This document shows positions 1 through 11,408 of a stretch of DNA of 64,000 bases, in pieces. Both the position numbers and the translations under genes were made by a program. The stretch covers positions 7,080,881-7,144,880 of the forward strand of contig NC_089223.1 of assembly GCF_963924675.1 (NCBI RefSeq), written 5' to 3'. The notes under the pieces were generated by a model. It was not told the DNA's origin. It saw only the letters and a program-made list of their open reading frames with translations, and made no database searches. The DNA comes from Phocoena phocoena (taxonomy: Eukaryota; Chordata; Mammalia; Artiodactyla; Phocoenidae). Numbering within the stretch: the first letter of the stretch is position 1; each line of letters opens with the position of its first letter.

Positions 1-482
1 CACTTAACAGATGGAGCTGTGGAATAGATTTAGAAACTTATCCGATATCTAAATGTGATGAGAGAACTCTGATAAAAAAAAAGATTGTTACATTCCTGCA
101 TATGAACTGACCCAGATAACATCAGCTTTGGTCAGAAGGGTCTAACAAAAGTCAGTATCAAAGCTGAAGTGTGTTTTCAACATTTTAAGGCTCGGATTTC
201 CTTTGAGAGTCTGATGAAAGCTGTGGGCAAGCTCCTAAAGTTTATCCATGAACTGCCCTCCACGGCCCTACCCCAGGGGTTCCATAGGTAAGAACCTCTG
301 ATTCAGGTGCAGGACCACAGAACACATTCATCAGTCCTTAAGCATCAAATGAGCCTTTCTGTTATACATAGCACAAATCTCTGGGTGATAGGAGAGAAAT
401 ATCATAGCTCCTGCCTATAAGGAGTCTAAGAGACAAGAATATACTCATTGTCAAAAGGGGGCACGATTCCCTTGGAGTAGTC
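1..482. other. Single-copy DNA, no feature seen
   Basis: No open frame of note and no repeat family that I recognise. A poly-A run near 75-82 is the only low-complexity tract. Confidence 0.5.
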
Positions 483-483
483 G

Positions 484-2000
484 TCGATGAAAAATTAATC
501 AGTTGATTTCAGAAAGAAGTGGAAAGTTTTATTCGAGCCAAATTTGAGGATTATAGCCCAGGAAGAGCATCTCAGAAAGCTCTGAGAACTGTTCCACCCA
601 TTAGACTTTAAAATACAGTTTTATATAAGTTTTTTTGAGACAGAGGGCTGCACATCAAATGATGTATTTTTTTAACATCTTTATTGGAGTATAATTGCTT
701 TACAATGGTGTGTTAGTTTCTGCTGTATAACAAAGTGAATCAGCTATACATATACATATATCCCCATATCTCCTCCCTCTTGCATCTCCCTCCTACTCTC
801 CCTATCCCACCCCTCTAGGTGGTCACAAAGCACCGAGCTGATCTCCCTGTGCTATGCGGCTGCTTCCCACTAGCTATCTATTTTACGTTTGGTAGTGTAT
901 ATATGTCCATGCCACTCTCTCACTTCGTCCCAGCTTACCCTTCCCCCTCCCCGTGTCCTCAGGTCCATTCTCTAGGTCTGCATCTTTATTCCTGTCTTGC
1001 CCCTAGGTTCTTCAGAACCCTCTTCTTTTTTTTTAGATTCCATATATATGTGTTAGCGTACGGTATTTGCTTTTCTCTTTCTGACTTACTTCACTCTGTA
1101 TGACAGACTCTAGGTCCATCCACCTCACTACAAATAACTCAATTTCGTTTCTTTTTATGGCTGGGTAATATTCCATTGTATATATGTGCCACATCTTCTT
1201 TATCCATTCATCTGCCGATGGACACCTAGGTTGCTTCCATGTCCTGGCTATTGTAAATAGAGCTGCAATGAACATTGTGGTACATGCTCTTTTTGAATTA
1301 TGGCTTTCTCAGGGCATATACCTAGTAGTGGGATTGCTGGGTCATATGGTAGTTCTATTTTTAGTTTCTTAAGGAACCTCTATACTGTTCTGCATAATGG
1401 CTGTATCAATTTACATTCCCACCAGCAGTGCAAGAGGTTTCCCTTTTCTCCACACCCTCTCCAGCATTTACTGTTTGTAGATTTTTTGATGATGGCCATT
1501 CTGACCGGTGTGAGGTGATACCTCATTGTAGTTTTGATTTGCATTTCTCTCATGATTAGTGATGTTGAGCATCCTTTCATGTGTTTGTTGGCAGTCTGTA
1601 TATCTTCTTTGGAGAAATGTCTATTTAGGTGTTCTGCCCATTTTTGGATTGGGTTGTTTGTTTTTTTGATGTTGAGCTGCATGAGCTGCTTGTAAATTTT
1701 GGAGATTAACGCTTTGTCAGAAATGATGTATTATTGACAGTTTACATGATCCAGATCTAAGGGTCATCGTGGTAGGTCATGTGACCCTGTACAAGATCAA
1801 AAAGCTTTATGATTTTTTTAAGGGGTTGTCTTGTTGGTGCCGGGAGAATGCTGCTCTTAATGGTTGAGCAGGTGTTCCTGCCGATGGGGAGGTCTGATTG
1901 ATGCGTAATGCAGATACACAATGCACAGTGAGGGGAGAGGGGAGGCCAAAGAGCAGAGAAGAACTTTTATGTTTAAATTTTTCTTGTCTTGCCATAAAAT
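484..2000 (-). repeat. Retroviral-type LTR fragment, split by an L1
   Basis: The two halves (about 484-668 and 1721-2000) are contiguous once the L1 and one TSD copy are removed. On the minus strand the left end holds an AATAAA polyadenylation signal (plus-strand TTTATT near 528) about 40 bases before the apparent end, as in the R/U5 part of an LTR. The sequence resembles ERV LTRs of laurasiatherian mammals, but I cannot name the family. No viral coding sequence is present. The outer boundaries are estimates. Confidence 0.45.
669..1720 (-). mobile_element. 5'-truncated young LINE-1
   Basis: The minus strand reads as the C-terminal part of L1 ORF2 followed by the 3'UTR, ending in AATAAA and a short A tail (T run at 669-673). 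ORF2 codons are visible at 1682-1380 and 1275-1033, in different frames, so a frameshift has broken the protein. An exact 12-bp TSD (AAATGATGTATT) lies at 657-668 and 1721-1732, which fixes both ends. Only about 1.05 kb of a ~6.5-kb element was inserted, the usual 5' truncation. It interrupts an LTR. Confidence 0.93.
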
Positions 2001-2139
2001 ATGAATTTTATTTCACATAGTGGAGAGCCCAATTTAGGAAGTGAGTATGGCTGAAGGGAAGCTGCAGTGACAACAGAGTGTTGACAATTCTCTTGGCCAG
2101 GACCTGGCCTGTAGGACCCTTCGCCTTGCTTACGCCATG

Positions 2140-2748
2140 TGGTAGTTTTCTAGGGCTACCATAACAAAGTACCACAGACTGGGTGGTTTGCATAACAGAA
2201 ACTAATTTTCTCCCAGTTCTGCAGGCTAGAAGTCCAAGACCAAGGTGCTGTCTGGGTTGGTTTCTCCTGAGCCTTTTCTCCTTAGCTGGAGATGGCTGTC
2301 TTTTCACTGTCTTCATCTGGCCTTTTTTCCTGCACTCATGTACTCTTGGTGTCTCTCTCTCTTCTTATAAGGACACTAGACCTTATAAGGACATTAGTGC
2401 CCCACCCTTATGACCTTGTTCAACCTTAGTTACCTCTTTTTTTTTTTTTTTTTTTTGCGGTATGCAGGCCTCTCACTGTTGTGGCCTCTCCCACTGCGGA
2501 GCACAGGCTCCGGACGCGCAGGCTCAGCGGCCATGGCTCACGGGCCTAGCCGCTCTGTGGCATGTGGGATCTTCCCAGACCGGGGCACGAACCCGTGTCC
2601 CCTGCATCGGCAGGCGGACTCTCAACCACTGCGCCACCAGGGAAGCCCCCTTAGTTACCTCTTTAAAGGCTCTATCTCCAGATCTAGTTGCACTGGGTGT
2701 TAGGGCGTCAACATATGAATTTTGGAGAGACACAGTTCAGTCTGTAAC
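2140..2748 (-). repeat. MLT1-type LTR (ERVL-MaLR), split by a SINE
   Basis: The plus strand starts with the antisense of the MLT1 3' end (TTTTCTAGGGCTACCATAAC and the ACCACAGACTGGGTGG block). It ends with the antisense of the LTR start (GAATTTTGGAGAGACACAGTTCA). A SINE with its own TSD divides it at 2440-2648. It is a solo LTR with no internal region attached. The family call is from memory of the consensus. Confidence 0.8.
2440..2648 (-). mobile_element. tRNA-derived cetacean SINE (CHR-2-like)
   Basis: Read on the minus strand it begins GGGCTTCCCTGGTGGCGCAG, carrying a tRNA-like A box and, further on, a GGTTCG B box (internal RNA polymerase III promoter). It continues through a GC-rich body to GTGAGAGGCC and an A tail, seen here as the T run at 2440-2456. 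A perfect 16-bp TSD (CCTTAGTTACCTCTTT) lies at 2424-2439 and 2649-2664. It belongs to the young group of nearly identical copies in this window. Confidence 0.95.
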
Positions 2749-3307
2749 GCCCCATATATCTTTCAGACTTTGACATTTCATTCTCTGTGGCTTTACTTCT
2801 GGGAACCATATTCATTTCTCAATCCTGGCTTAGTTACTGACCTCTTTCTATGCAATTTTCCCTATTCCCCTGCACTACCATCATATCTCAGCACAGAATC
2901 ATTTCAGATCTCTCAACTCTGTCTTGATTATCAACCCACAGGGTCAATTTCTGACTATGGATTCTTGCAGGAGTTTACTCTAGCCACCCCCCACCCCCCA
3001 CCCAAGCCCAGCACATCTATGGACTTAGTCAAAGCCTCTATTAGGTCTTAAGCAGAGGCTTTAATACGTCATTAATACGTACAAGTTGCAAATATGCATA
3101 ATATTTTGCTAAATATGTGGCGAATGTGATTACCTGCCATCTGTCTCGTTATAACTTTAAAAGCAAAAAAATAAAAATAAAAGGAGGAAGATTGGTTAGG
3201 GCTAGGTGAATTTTGTATGTCAGACTAAGCAGTTTGACTTTTTTTCATTAGGTAAGAGGGACCTCTGGGAGGTTAGAAAGAGTAGGAAGGAAATAACATA
3301 AAATGCA
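2749..3307. other. Single-copy DNA, no feature seen
   Basis: It includes a short C/A-rich run (2985-3004) and an A-rich patch near 3165-3182. No gene or recognisable repeat. Confidence 0.5.
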
Positions 3308-3640
3308 TCTATCAGGATAGATTATGCTACAATAACAAAGAGCCCCAAACGATCAGAGGCTTACAGCAAAGGTTTGTTTTTCATTCATGCTCCATGTTTA
3401 TTGTAGCCTACTGCAATTCTGCTCTACCTTATCTCCACTCCAGGATCCAGGCTGACAAACACGTTCCCTTGGCAGAAGAAAAAGAAATACGGCAAACTAT
3501 GCTCAGTTCTTAAAGCTTCTGCCTGGATGTGATGCACATCACTTCTGCCCACATTTCATTGACCACAGCAGGTCATGTGGCCACAACTAAGTTCGACAGC
3601 AGGGGGCAGTATAGTCCTCCTATAGAGAAAAGAAACCACA
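3308..3640 (-). repeat. Ancient LTR-like repeat fragment
   Basis: The block CTACAATAACAAAGAGCCCC followed by a CAGAGGCTTA stretch resembles the antisense 3' end of old mammalian ERVL/MaLR LTRs. It is too diverged for me to assign a family or exact ends. Confidence 0.35.
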
Positions 3641-3825
3641 GGCAGGAGAACCAGAAAATAGATTTTAATTGGAAGGGAAAGATAGGACAGACTGTGGGGG
3701 AAAAAAATGTATTAGGAAAAAGGAAGAGAAGAAAATAAAAGGGGCAGAAGCAAAGTTTAAAAAAAATGTGGAGAATAAAAAAAATAAGAGGGCAGAAGAG
3801 AGAAGAAGTAGGGTAAAAATAAGAG

Positions 3826-4280
3826 GTAGTTTCCTAGGGCTGTCATAACAAATTACCACAGACTGGGGGCTTAAAACAACAGAACTTTATTTTCTCAACG
3901 TTCTGGAGGACGAAAGTCTGAAATCAAGGTGTAAGTAGGCACAAGTTGCCAAGGAAGGCACAGATCCTCTCTTGCCTCTTCGTAGCTTCTGGTGGCTCCC
4001 AGAATTTCTTGGCATTCCTTGCTTTGCATCAGCATCATATGAAACCCTGCATCCATCTTCACGTGGCCTTCTTCCCCTGTGCCTCCCCTGAATCTCTGTG
4101 TCCTCTCCTCTTCTTGTAAGGACACCAGTTATTGAATTTAGGGTCTGCCTAAGCCAGTATGATCTCACCTTAACCTGGTTATATCTGCAAAGGCTCTATT
4201 TTCAAACAAGGCACATTCACGGGTGCCAGGGATGGAGACTTGAACGTATCTCTTGAGGGGACACAATTCAACTCACTGCA
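3826..4280 (-). repeat. 3' LTR of a MaLR element (MLT1-like)
   Basis: It is a full-length LTR in antisense, running from TAGTTTCCTAGGGCTGTCAT to the GGGGACACAATTCAACTCAC end. It matches the LTR at 6240-6698 block for block, including the CTTCTGGTGGC and TCTTCACGTGGC segments, which the other MLT1 copies nearby lack. Together with the internal sequence between them, the pair forms one two-LTR element read on the minus strand. Confidence 0.75.
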
Positions 4281-4785
4281 GTCTACTGTCCACCTCCCTT
4301 GCCCCAGATTCATGATTCTCCGACGTGCAAAATACATTCGCTTCGTCCTAACATTCTTAATCCATTTCAAATGTCTTAACCCATTCCAGCATCAACTCGA
4401 AGTCCCAAATCTCCTGTGTCATCAACTCAGAAAGTTCCAAATCTCGTCCTCTAAATAATCTAAATCAGGCACAGGTGAGACTCCAGGTATGCTCGATCCT
4501 GGGGCAAGCGTCCTGTCCATCTGTGAACCTATGAAACTAAAAAGCAAGTTATCTACTTCCAAAATACAATGGAGGGACAGGCATAGGATAGACACTTCCA
4601 TTCTGAAAGGGAGAAAATGGAGGGAATAAAGGGCTCCTTTGTTCTAAGCAAGTTCAAAACTCACTAGGGTAAGTTCTATAAGGTTTCAAGTCATGAGAAT
4701 AATCCTCTGTGTGGCAGTACTCTTCCTTCTGGCCAACAGAGGTTCGACCCTTTTGGTCTGTGGAGGTCCCACCAGCCTTTGGAGC

Positions 4786-5173
4786 TGTATTACTTTGGTA
4801 GGGCTACCATAAAATACCACGGATTGGGTGGCTTAAGCACAGGAATCAATTTTCTCACAGTTCTGGAGGCTGAAGGTCTGAAATCAAGGTGTTTGCAGAG
4901 TTGGTTTCTTCTGAGGTCTCTCTTCTTGGCTTGCAGACGACTGTCCTCTCCATTTATCTCACAGGATCTCCCCTCTGTGTGTGTTTGTGTCCTAATCTCT
5001 TCTTAAAAAGACAGCAGTCATATTGGGTTAGGGCCCATCCGTATGACCTTATTTTACCTTAATTACTTTAAAGGCCCTGTCTCCAAATACAGTCACATTC
5101 TGAGATACTAGGGGTTAGGACTTTAACATGTGAATAACATGTGAATTTTGGGGGGACACAATTCACCTCATAA
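4786..5173 (-). repeat. Second MLT1-type LTR inserted in the MaLR element
   Basis: Antisense MLT1 LTR from TGTATTACTTTGGTAGGGCT to the GGGGGGACACAATTCACC end. Its body differs from the LTRs at 3826 and 6240 and is closer to the copy at 2140, so it is a separate insertion. I could not settle its short TSD. Confidence 0.75.
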
Positions 5174-5998
5174 TGGGAGTCCTTTTTCCTTTTCCTTCAA
5201 GGATAACACCTGTTTATAACCATGTAGAATTTTGGAAGTCTGACAGCCTTCCTTCCATTCTGTCTCTCTCTCTCTCTCTTTCAGCCCAGGGGGGAAGTAT
5301 TTCTGCTTCAATAACATTCTCAAAAATTTTGTTGGTCTCCTGTGAACCCTGTGGGGGTTCATGCCATCAGACAAGAGCTTTCCTGGATAAATTCATCTTG
5401 ATTCCTGGCTTCTACTGAGAAAGTTGATTGGATCCATAGATCACATTCACATGCCTAATCTCTGTAGCAAAAGGTTGCCTAGCTATAGGCATGCTTGATC
5501 TTCTTTCCAGGGAATGCTTTGTGGTCTTTTGCTATCTGGAGGCTATTTTCAAAATCAAGTCCTGGTCCTTTTTGGCTTGATAGTTTCTTCCTCCATTTAT
5601 AGCTTTCCTCTCACATTTTACTATAATCAGCAAGGGGAAACCAGGTGTACTGTCCATACTTTGGAGATTTCCTTAGCTCAATATCTAAGCTCATCACTTA
5701 CAAGCTCTCCTTTCCAACCCAACAGCAAAAGATAATTCAGCCAAGTTCCTGCCCCTTTAACCAAGGGTTGTTTTTTACCCTGGTCTCCAGTATCATATTC
5801 ATTTCCTCCTGAGACCTGACCAGAATCACCTTTAATATTTATATTTCTACCACCATTTTGTTCGTGATAATACATGTATTCTCTAAGATGATAGATTTCT
5901 CTACAGTTCTCCTTACTTCTTTCTAAGCCCTGACCAGAATCTCCCTTAATGTCCATATTTCTACCAACAATCTCTTCAAGACAATCTAGACTTTTTTC

Positions 5999-6108
5999 TT
6001 TTTTTGGCCGCACAGCTTGCAGGATCCTAGTTCCCCGACCGGAGATCGAACCCATCCCCCCCTTAGTGGAAGCGCCAAGTCTTAACCACCAGACTGCCAG
6101 GGAAGTCC
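5999..6108 (-). mobile_element. Short tRNA-derived SINE (CHR/Bov-tA type)
   Basis: About 110 bp containing only the tRNA-like head. On the minus strand it starts GGGACTTCCCTGGCAG, passes a GGTTCGATC-like B box and ends in an A tail. A TSD (CTAGACTTTTTTC, with one length change in the T run) lies at 5986-5998 and 6109-6121. It interrupts the MaLR internal region. Confidence 0.88.
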
Positions 6109-6239
6109 CTAGACTTTTTCTATTATGTGCCTCAAAATCCTTCCAACCACTGCTCAACATCCAATTCCAAAGCCACATCCACATTTTTAGGAATTTGGTA
6201 TAGAATTTGGTATAGTTTTGGTCTCAGAACCAAAACTTC

Positions 6240-6698
6240 TATTAGTTTCCAACAGTTGCCATAACAAATTACCAAAAATTGGATGGCTTAAAAAAACCAG
6301 GAATTAATTTTCTTAAAGTTCTGGAGGCGAAAAGTCTGAAATCAGCAGGCACAGGCTCTTTAAGGAGGCTCTAGGGAAAAATTCTTCCTTCCCTCTTCCT
6401 AGCTTCTGGTGGCCTCCAACAATCTTTGGCATTCCTTGGTTTGTAGCTGTACCGTTCCAATCTCTACCTCTATCTTCACGTGGCTTTCTTCCCCTGTGTG
6501 TCTCCTCTGAGTCTCTGTGTGTTTTATTTTCTTACAAGGACACCAGGCACTGGATCTAAGGCCCATCCTAATCCAGTATGACATCATCTTAACTTAATTA
6601 CATCTGCGAAGACCTTATTTCCAAATAAGGTCTCATTCACAGCTGTCGGGCTGAGGCTTGAATATATCTTTTTGAGGGACACAATTCAACCCACTACA
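6240..6698 (-). repeat. 5' LTR of the MaLR element (MLT1-like)
   Basis: Partner of the LTR at 3826-4280, in the same orientation and of about the same length. Shared blocks include the CATAACAAATTACCA start, CTTCTGGTGGCCTCC, TCTTCACGTGGCTTTC and the GAGGGACACAATTCAACCCA end. The two are clearly diverged from one another, so the element is old. Confidence 0.75.
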
Positions 6699-7995
6699 AG
6701 GTGGATTGCAGATTTGACGCTCAACTTCTGGTTGACCAAAGGAATGAGGAAAAGATGATTAGTGGTATAATTCAAAATGTAAAAAATTTCATAAAAAACA
6801 TATAAGACACTTTGTAGAGCAGCAAATGGTACCCTTATAGCCTACTTGCAATGTCACATTTCTTTTGGCTTAAGATGTTCTTATAACATCTTAAGGTGAA
6901 TAGGTAGTGGGAAAATGTTAAAGTCCAGTTAAGTAAGAGAAATTCTGTGAGACAGTAACAAACAATCTGTGATAGTTTGGCTTTTATTCTTCAGTTTTGA
7001 TGGTGGCAAAGCTCCAAAACAATGTAATTCCTATTTGCAATTAAATTCTGACGTCTATTCTGTGAGTTCAGCTGGCACCCAGTTTTATTCACAACTGAAT
7101 ACATTTGGGTATGTCTGAAGGATGAGTGGGATGGGTCCTCTAGGAAGAACTAAGGACTTCTTGGGAAAGACTCATTCTAAGGGAACAGAAAGCCAGGCAG
7201 ATAAAATGAGCTGCCAAAAATATATAGCAAGTGGAGTGGCGGAATCGTTGATTTCCCTTAGATTTGACCCTAAGCCAGTCCTCAATGGACTCAAGAGTAC
7301 TCTGAAAAGAGGGGGACACAAGGTTTAAAGGGAACAAGCTATTGAATCAAATCTCTTGAAAAACCAGGGCATAAGCAGCCCTGCTTTCATACCCACGTGA
7401 CTCAGTGTAATGCAAGGTGTAGCAGGATTTGGTGTATGGATGACTCCAGAGCACACAGAGGTACTTTGGCATCTCAGGGTCCTCAGCCACAGGCAACAGT
7501 GCACAGTTTAGACCCTGGGGGTGATGGCAATAGTGATGTTGACCAGCAGTGACAGTGTTTGGCAGAGGCAGAGTGCCTGGTGAGGTTGGTGGCATTAGCC
7601 AGTAATAGTGGTGCCCAGTAGAGGTAGTTGTGTCTGGCAAACAAAGTGGAACTCAACAGGAGGGCGCAGTGGTTGGTGAGAGGTAGTCCAGTCGTGGACC
7701 TCAGAGCAGGACTGACCTCACGTAGCTTCCGAAGCAGTGGGTAACTCCAGAGGAGCCATGGCAAGAGATTACAAAATTGGAGATGTGATCATTGAAAATC
7801 TAGGAACACATGAGAAGTCTTTGAGGACGTCAGGAAAATAATGATTGGGTATAACTTTGAGGTGGAGGGCTGAGTTTAAAGAGTAAAGTTGAAAGTGAAA
7901 GAAGTAAAGCTACAGTGGCCTGAGGAAGGAAACAGGAGCATTTAATACATAATTTTTTATTCTGTAATTGCTTAAGGTTATTCTCAGCTTAAAAT
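6699..7995. other. Single-copy DNA, no feature assigned
   Basis: About 1.3 kb without a repeat I recognise. The part 7520-7700 is G-rich with loosely repeated GTGGT/CCAGTA/GGCA words. The open frames in it overlap on both strands and none looks like a protein family. Confidence 0.45.
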
Positions 7996-8003
7996 CTACA
8001 GCT

Positions 8004-8009
<6 letters not shown>

Positions 8010-8047
<38 letters not shown>

Positions 8048-8236
8048 GGTACACAGGCCTCTCACTGTTGTGGCCTCTCCCGTTACAGAGCACAGGCTCC
8101 GGATGCGCAGGCTCAGCAGCCATGGCTCACGAGCCCAGCCGCTCCGCGGCATGTGGGATCTTCCCAGACCGGGACACGAACCTGTGTCCCCTGCTTCGGC
8201 AGGCGGACTCTCAACCACTGCGCCACCAGGGAAGCC
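8010..8236 (-). mobile_element. tRNA-derived cetacean SINE (CHR-2-like) with long A tail
   Basis: Full-length copy on the minus strand with an unusually long uninterrupted A tail (T run of about 40 bases at 8006-8045). The TSD CTACAGCTGTTTTT is exact at 7996-8009 and 8237-8250. A long pure tail and exact TSD suggest a young insertion. Confidence 0.95.
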
Positions 8237-8250
8237 CTACAGCTGTTTTT

Positions 8251-8834
8251 AATGCAGCCTAGTTCACGATATTTTTGTACCTGTGTGTGAGCAGATTTTC
8301 ATTTAGTAGTTAAGCGTCTGTCTCCTTTTTCTGTGTTCCTGAAGTCCTTCATCACAATAGAAAGAAATCTTTTCTCTTATTTTTTGTCCTCTGAGAAGCT
8401 TTAATCACCACTGAAAGATTCCAAAAGAACCTAGTCTGATGGTATTTGACTATGAACATGGATTATTAAATCCATTACTAAGATGCAAGTCACATGTCTG
8501 AGTCCCAGTCCAAAAAGTTCCCTGTAGATACATATAGCCAACGATTTGATTCAGAATTGGTAAATTCTAAATTTAAGGACATCAGGAGTTGAAATTCAAT
8601 GCCTACCATTTTCTTCAACCTTCCATCTTTTGTGCCCATCTTCCTATCAGATGCCAGATTATCAAAGGACATCGGAAAGCCCTGATAGGATATTGCTAAT
8701 CACTGATATGATTGAATATTACCAGAAACAAATTCTACTACCTCTCACTATGATTTACACCAATCAAGCCCTCCGTGGAGGGAGTGCATATTCAAAATCC
8801 TTCTTCTCCCTGAATGAAGTATAGTAGAGAATTG
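8251..8834. other. Single-copy DNA, no feature seen
   Basis: AT-rich sequence with no gene and no recognisable repeat. Confidence 0.5.
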
Positions 8835-9015
8835 ATGAATCTGACGGACCTGAATTCAAGTCCCAGCTCTGATGCTTCCTCGCTGAATGACCTTGAGCAA
8901 GTTGCTTAACCTTTCTGTGTTTTCAAGTCCTCTTCTGTCAAATGAGGATGCTAATAATACCTCATTGGGTAATTTTGAGGAAGAAATGATGTTTGCATAA
9001 TGCTTTGTCCAATGC
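8835..9015 (+). repeat. MIR SINE
   Basis: It contains the MIR core-type words CAAGTCCCAGCTCTG, TGACCTTGAGCAAGTTGCTTAACC and TCTGTCAAATGAGGATGCTAATAA in the expected order. Diverged copy; ends approximate. Confidence 0.85.
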
Positions 9016-9059
9016 AAACATCATCTCTTCTTCAATTTATAATAATAATAAAGATCATG

Positions 9060-10072
9060 GTGATGGTGAAGGCCACCCATAAGGAAGCTGGATGTTGCTG
9101 GATAGTGTCACGGAGCCTTCTGTAATAGAAATTAGAACGCCTCCTCTTTTCACACAAACTGCTAATAAACCCTGTGAGGGATGCAGACGTTCAGGCAGAG
9201 GGATGAAACACATCCTTTTAGTTAAGCTCTGCAAACACAGCAGCTGCTCGCATCAATCCCTGGAGTCTTACGTCGTCGTTTTTTCTCAGACAGAGCCCTC
9301 ACTTAGTTTGGGGGAATCCGGGTTGGCTGTGCAGATAACATATGGCAATGTGAGCTGTGTAGCTGCTCTCATTCTGACCTCACCTCGGGATATACACACA
9401 GCCCAATCTATCAAATTGCTCAGTGTTTGGATCTCGTCCAGTGCATATTTCTGTGCATTTGACTTGCAGGATGTCTCTTGTTGACCAAGAAGTTTATACT
9501 GGGGCCTTCTCACGGATGAGATCATTTTGTTGTTATTAGCCAAAAGCCAGCCTCCTCTAAATCTGTCTGATGTTTTCTTGGCCGTAGTGTTAAGTTCCCA
9601 GAGCAAGATGCTTTAGACTAAGAAGCACTGTTTGTGTAATGATGCAATCCTGTTCTGGAAATGTGTTCCAGTGGTTGTTTTCTTCTTGGTTTTGAGCAAG
9701 GGCATTTGTATTTTTGTCAGTATTTCAGTTGTGAAAGAGCATTGGGTTTGCTATAGAGGTTTCACATGGGCTGGTTGCACACATGAGTGCTGGCAGCCCT
9801 ACAACTGAGGCTCCATCTCTAGCAAATGGTAAGAGAGCCTGATGGGGACTAATTGGAGTCTCACTGCCATTAACTGGCTGGCAACTCAAATGGAGACACA
9901 AAGGATAATTTGAACAATGCCTGTTCTCTCTAATCTAGTATTTCTCAAATTTTTCTTTTCATTATCACTCTCCTAAGGGCCCTTTGGACAATTTTTTTCC
10001 TGAGCGCTCCCTGCTCCCAACTCATGAAATTGTGACAATGGATATACTGTATATTCATTTATGTACTATATC
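9060..10072. other. Single-copy DNA, possible conserved non-coding block
   Basis: No repeat is recognised. The part 9092-9606 has long open frames on both strands (131 codons plus, 107 codons minus) without resemblance to a known protein. It is less AT-rich than its surroundings and retains several CpGs. It could be a conserved non-coding element, but that cannot be judged from one sequence. Confidence 0.35.
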
Positions 10073-10086
10073 TATAGCTGTGTTTT

Positions 10087-10188
10087 TTTTTTTAACATCT
10101 TTATTGGGGTATAATTGCTTTACAATGGTGTGTTAGTTTCCGCTTTATGACAAAGTGAATCAGTTATACATATACATATGTTCCCATG
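10087..10188 (-). mobile_element. Very short L1 3'-end insertion
   Basis: Only the last ~100 bp of an L1 3'UTR plus A tail were inserted. The minus strand ends CAATAAAGATGTTAAA followed by A's. The TSD TATAGCTGTGTTTT is exact at 10073-10086 and 10189-10202. Confidence 0.93.
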
Positions 10189-10202
10189 TATAGCTGTGTT
10201 TT

Positions 10203-11040
10203 ATATATAAAAATATTAGGATTTTTTGCCTCTCCCAAGAATCAGTTTTGCCCCCTTGACTAAAGAGCCTCACCAATTGACTTCAGCATACCTCATGCTT
10301 AAAAAGATACAATTTACTGTGGTGTAATCAATTGGCTATTATAATTCATGGTTGGAGAAACTGAGTCATTTACGTTTTCCTGTTGAACAGCATTCATTTC
10401 TCTAAAAACTCTTGTAAAGGAAGAAGGCAGAAACACTTTCTGAAAATATTATAGTTATTTTCTGAGAAAATGTAGTTACATTTTTCATAATTATAAATTT
10501 TTTCCATTTTGTTAGCTCTCCTCAGGTTGTATGTTAATAGTTAGTTGAGATTCAGCAAAAACAGCAGGACAAGTATCTCTAGCACATATTCTCTTCTTCA
10601 TTCCTATGATCACATTCCTCATGGAATGGCCTGGTCACCTCACAGCTGACTCTTTTCTCCCTCTGGACTCACATTTGCAAATGTGATTGCCCCAAGGGCC
10701 AGGGAGGTCACGTGAATTAATAAGGAAGGTCAGGAGTAAGAAAGCCACACACCCAGGACAACTTGGGAACTGGAAAGTATGGTCCATCTAAAGGGGGCAG
10801 CAGCTGCTGTGCTTTTGCATCCTTATTGCCACGGGGAAATGACCGTCCCGTGTTGCCAGACCATTTTGTCCTTTTAAAGAGAAGCCAGAAATCTGAAACT
10901 TTATTTGATCTTTAAATGTTGACCAACACTCCTTAGGCCAGATAAAACAGGTCTATGAGCTGGACTGAGCCACTGAACAGTAATTTTTGACCTTGGTTCC
11001 AGGTATTCAATACTTGTTCCCTCCCCAATTCGATCCACCT
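10203..11040. other. Single-copy DNA, no feature seen
   Basis: No gene or recognisable repeat. The part 10340-10560 is strongly AT-rich. Confidence 0.5.
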
Positions 11041-11394
11041 TGAACCATATTAAAAAGAAAATTCATCCTTTCAAAGTGTAACTCACATCATGTCACTGTC
11101 CAGCTTAGAAGCTTTCAATAGCCTCTCACTGCCTTCCAAGTCTCTTCTAAACACATGAGCCAGGCGTGGAAAGCCGTCTGCCACAGTATGTACTATCTTC
11201 CATTCACTTCACTGAATGTCATCTCTGTTCCTTGCTCTGTAATTTTCTGCCTCTATCCTTTTGCGTAGGTGGCTTCCTCTACCTGAAACCTTCATGCTTA
11301 AATCCTACCAATCTTTCAAGGCCCAGATAGATCCTTCCTTTCCAAGAAGCCTTCTCTGCTACCTCTGATGAGAAGTTATTCTTTCTCTGAACTT
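11041..11394 (+). repeat. LINE-2 (L2) 3' fragment
   Basis: The words TTTCAAGGCCCAGATAGATC, AAGAAGCCTTCTCTGCTACC and TCTCTGAACTTCAATAGCA occur in the order seen in L2 3' ends. It breaks off where a SINE is inserted. Diverged; ends approximate. Confidence 0.7.
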
Positions 11395-11408
11395 CAATAG
11401 CATATTTT

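Larger units (their letters stand above)
4281..6239 (-). repeat. MaLR internal region (MLT1-int-like), interrupted twice
   Basis: Segments 4281-4785, 5174-5998 and 6109-6239 resemble the non-coding internal region of MaLR retrotransposons in antisense. Landmarks are the TCTTAACCCATTCCAGCATC block, AGTTATCTACTTCCAAAATA, and the CAAAGCCACATCCACATTTT block just before the right LTR. No gag or pol frame survives, as expected for a family that is non-autonomous. It is interrupted by another LTR (4786-5173) and a short SINE (5999-6108). A CT run lies at 5262-5281. Confidence 0.65.

Noticed and set aside
7910..8252. Frames with poly-Lys or poly-Phe runs as proteins
   Set aside because: They read through the A tail of a SINE at 8010-8236.
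9092..9484. 131-codon plus-strand frame as a gene
   Set aside because: No family resemblance, an opposing frame of similar length on the other strand, and no splice or promoter context. Kept only as a possible conserved non-coding block.
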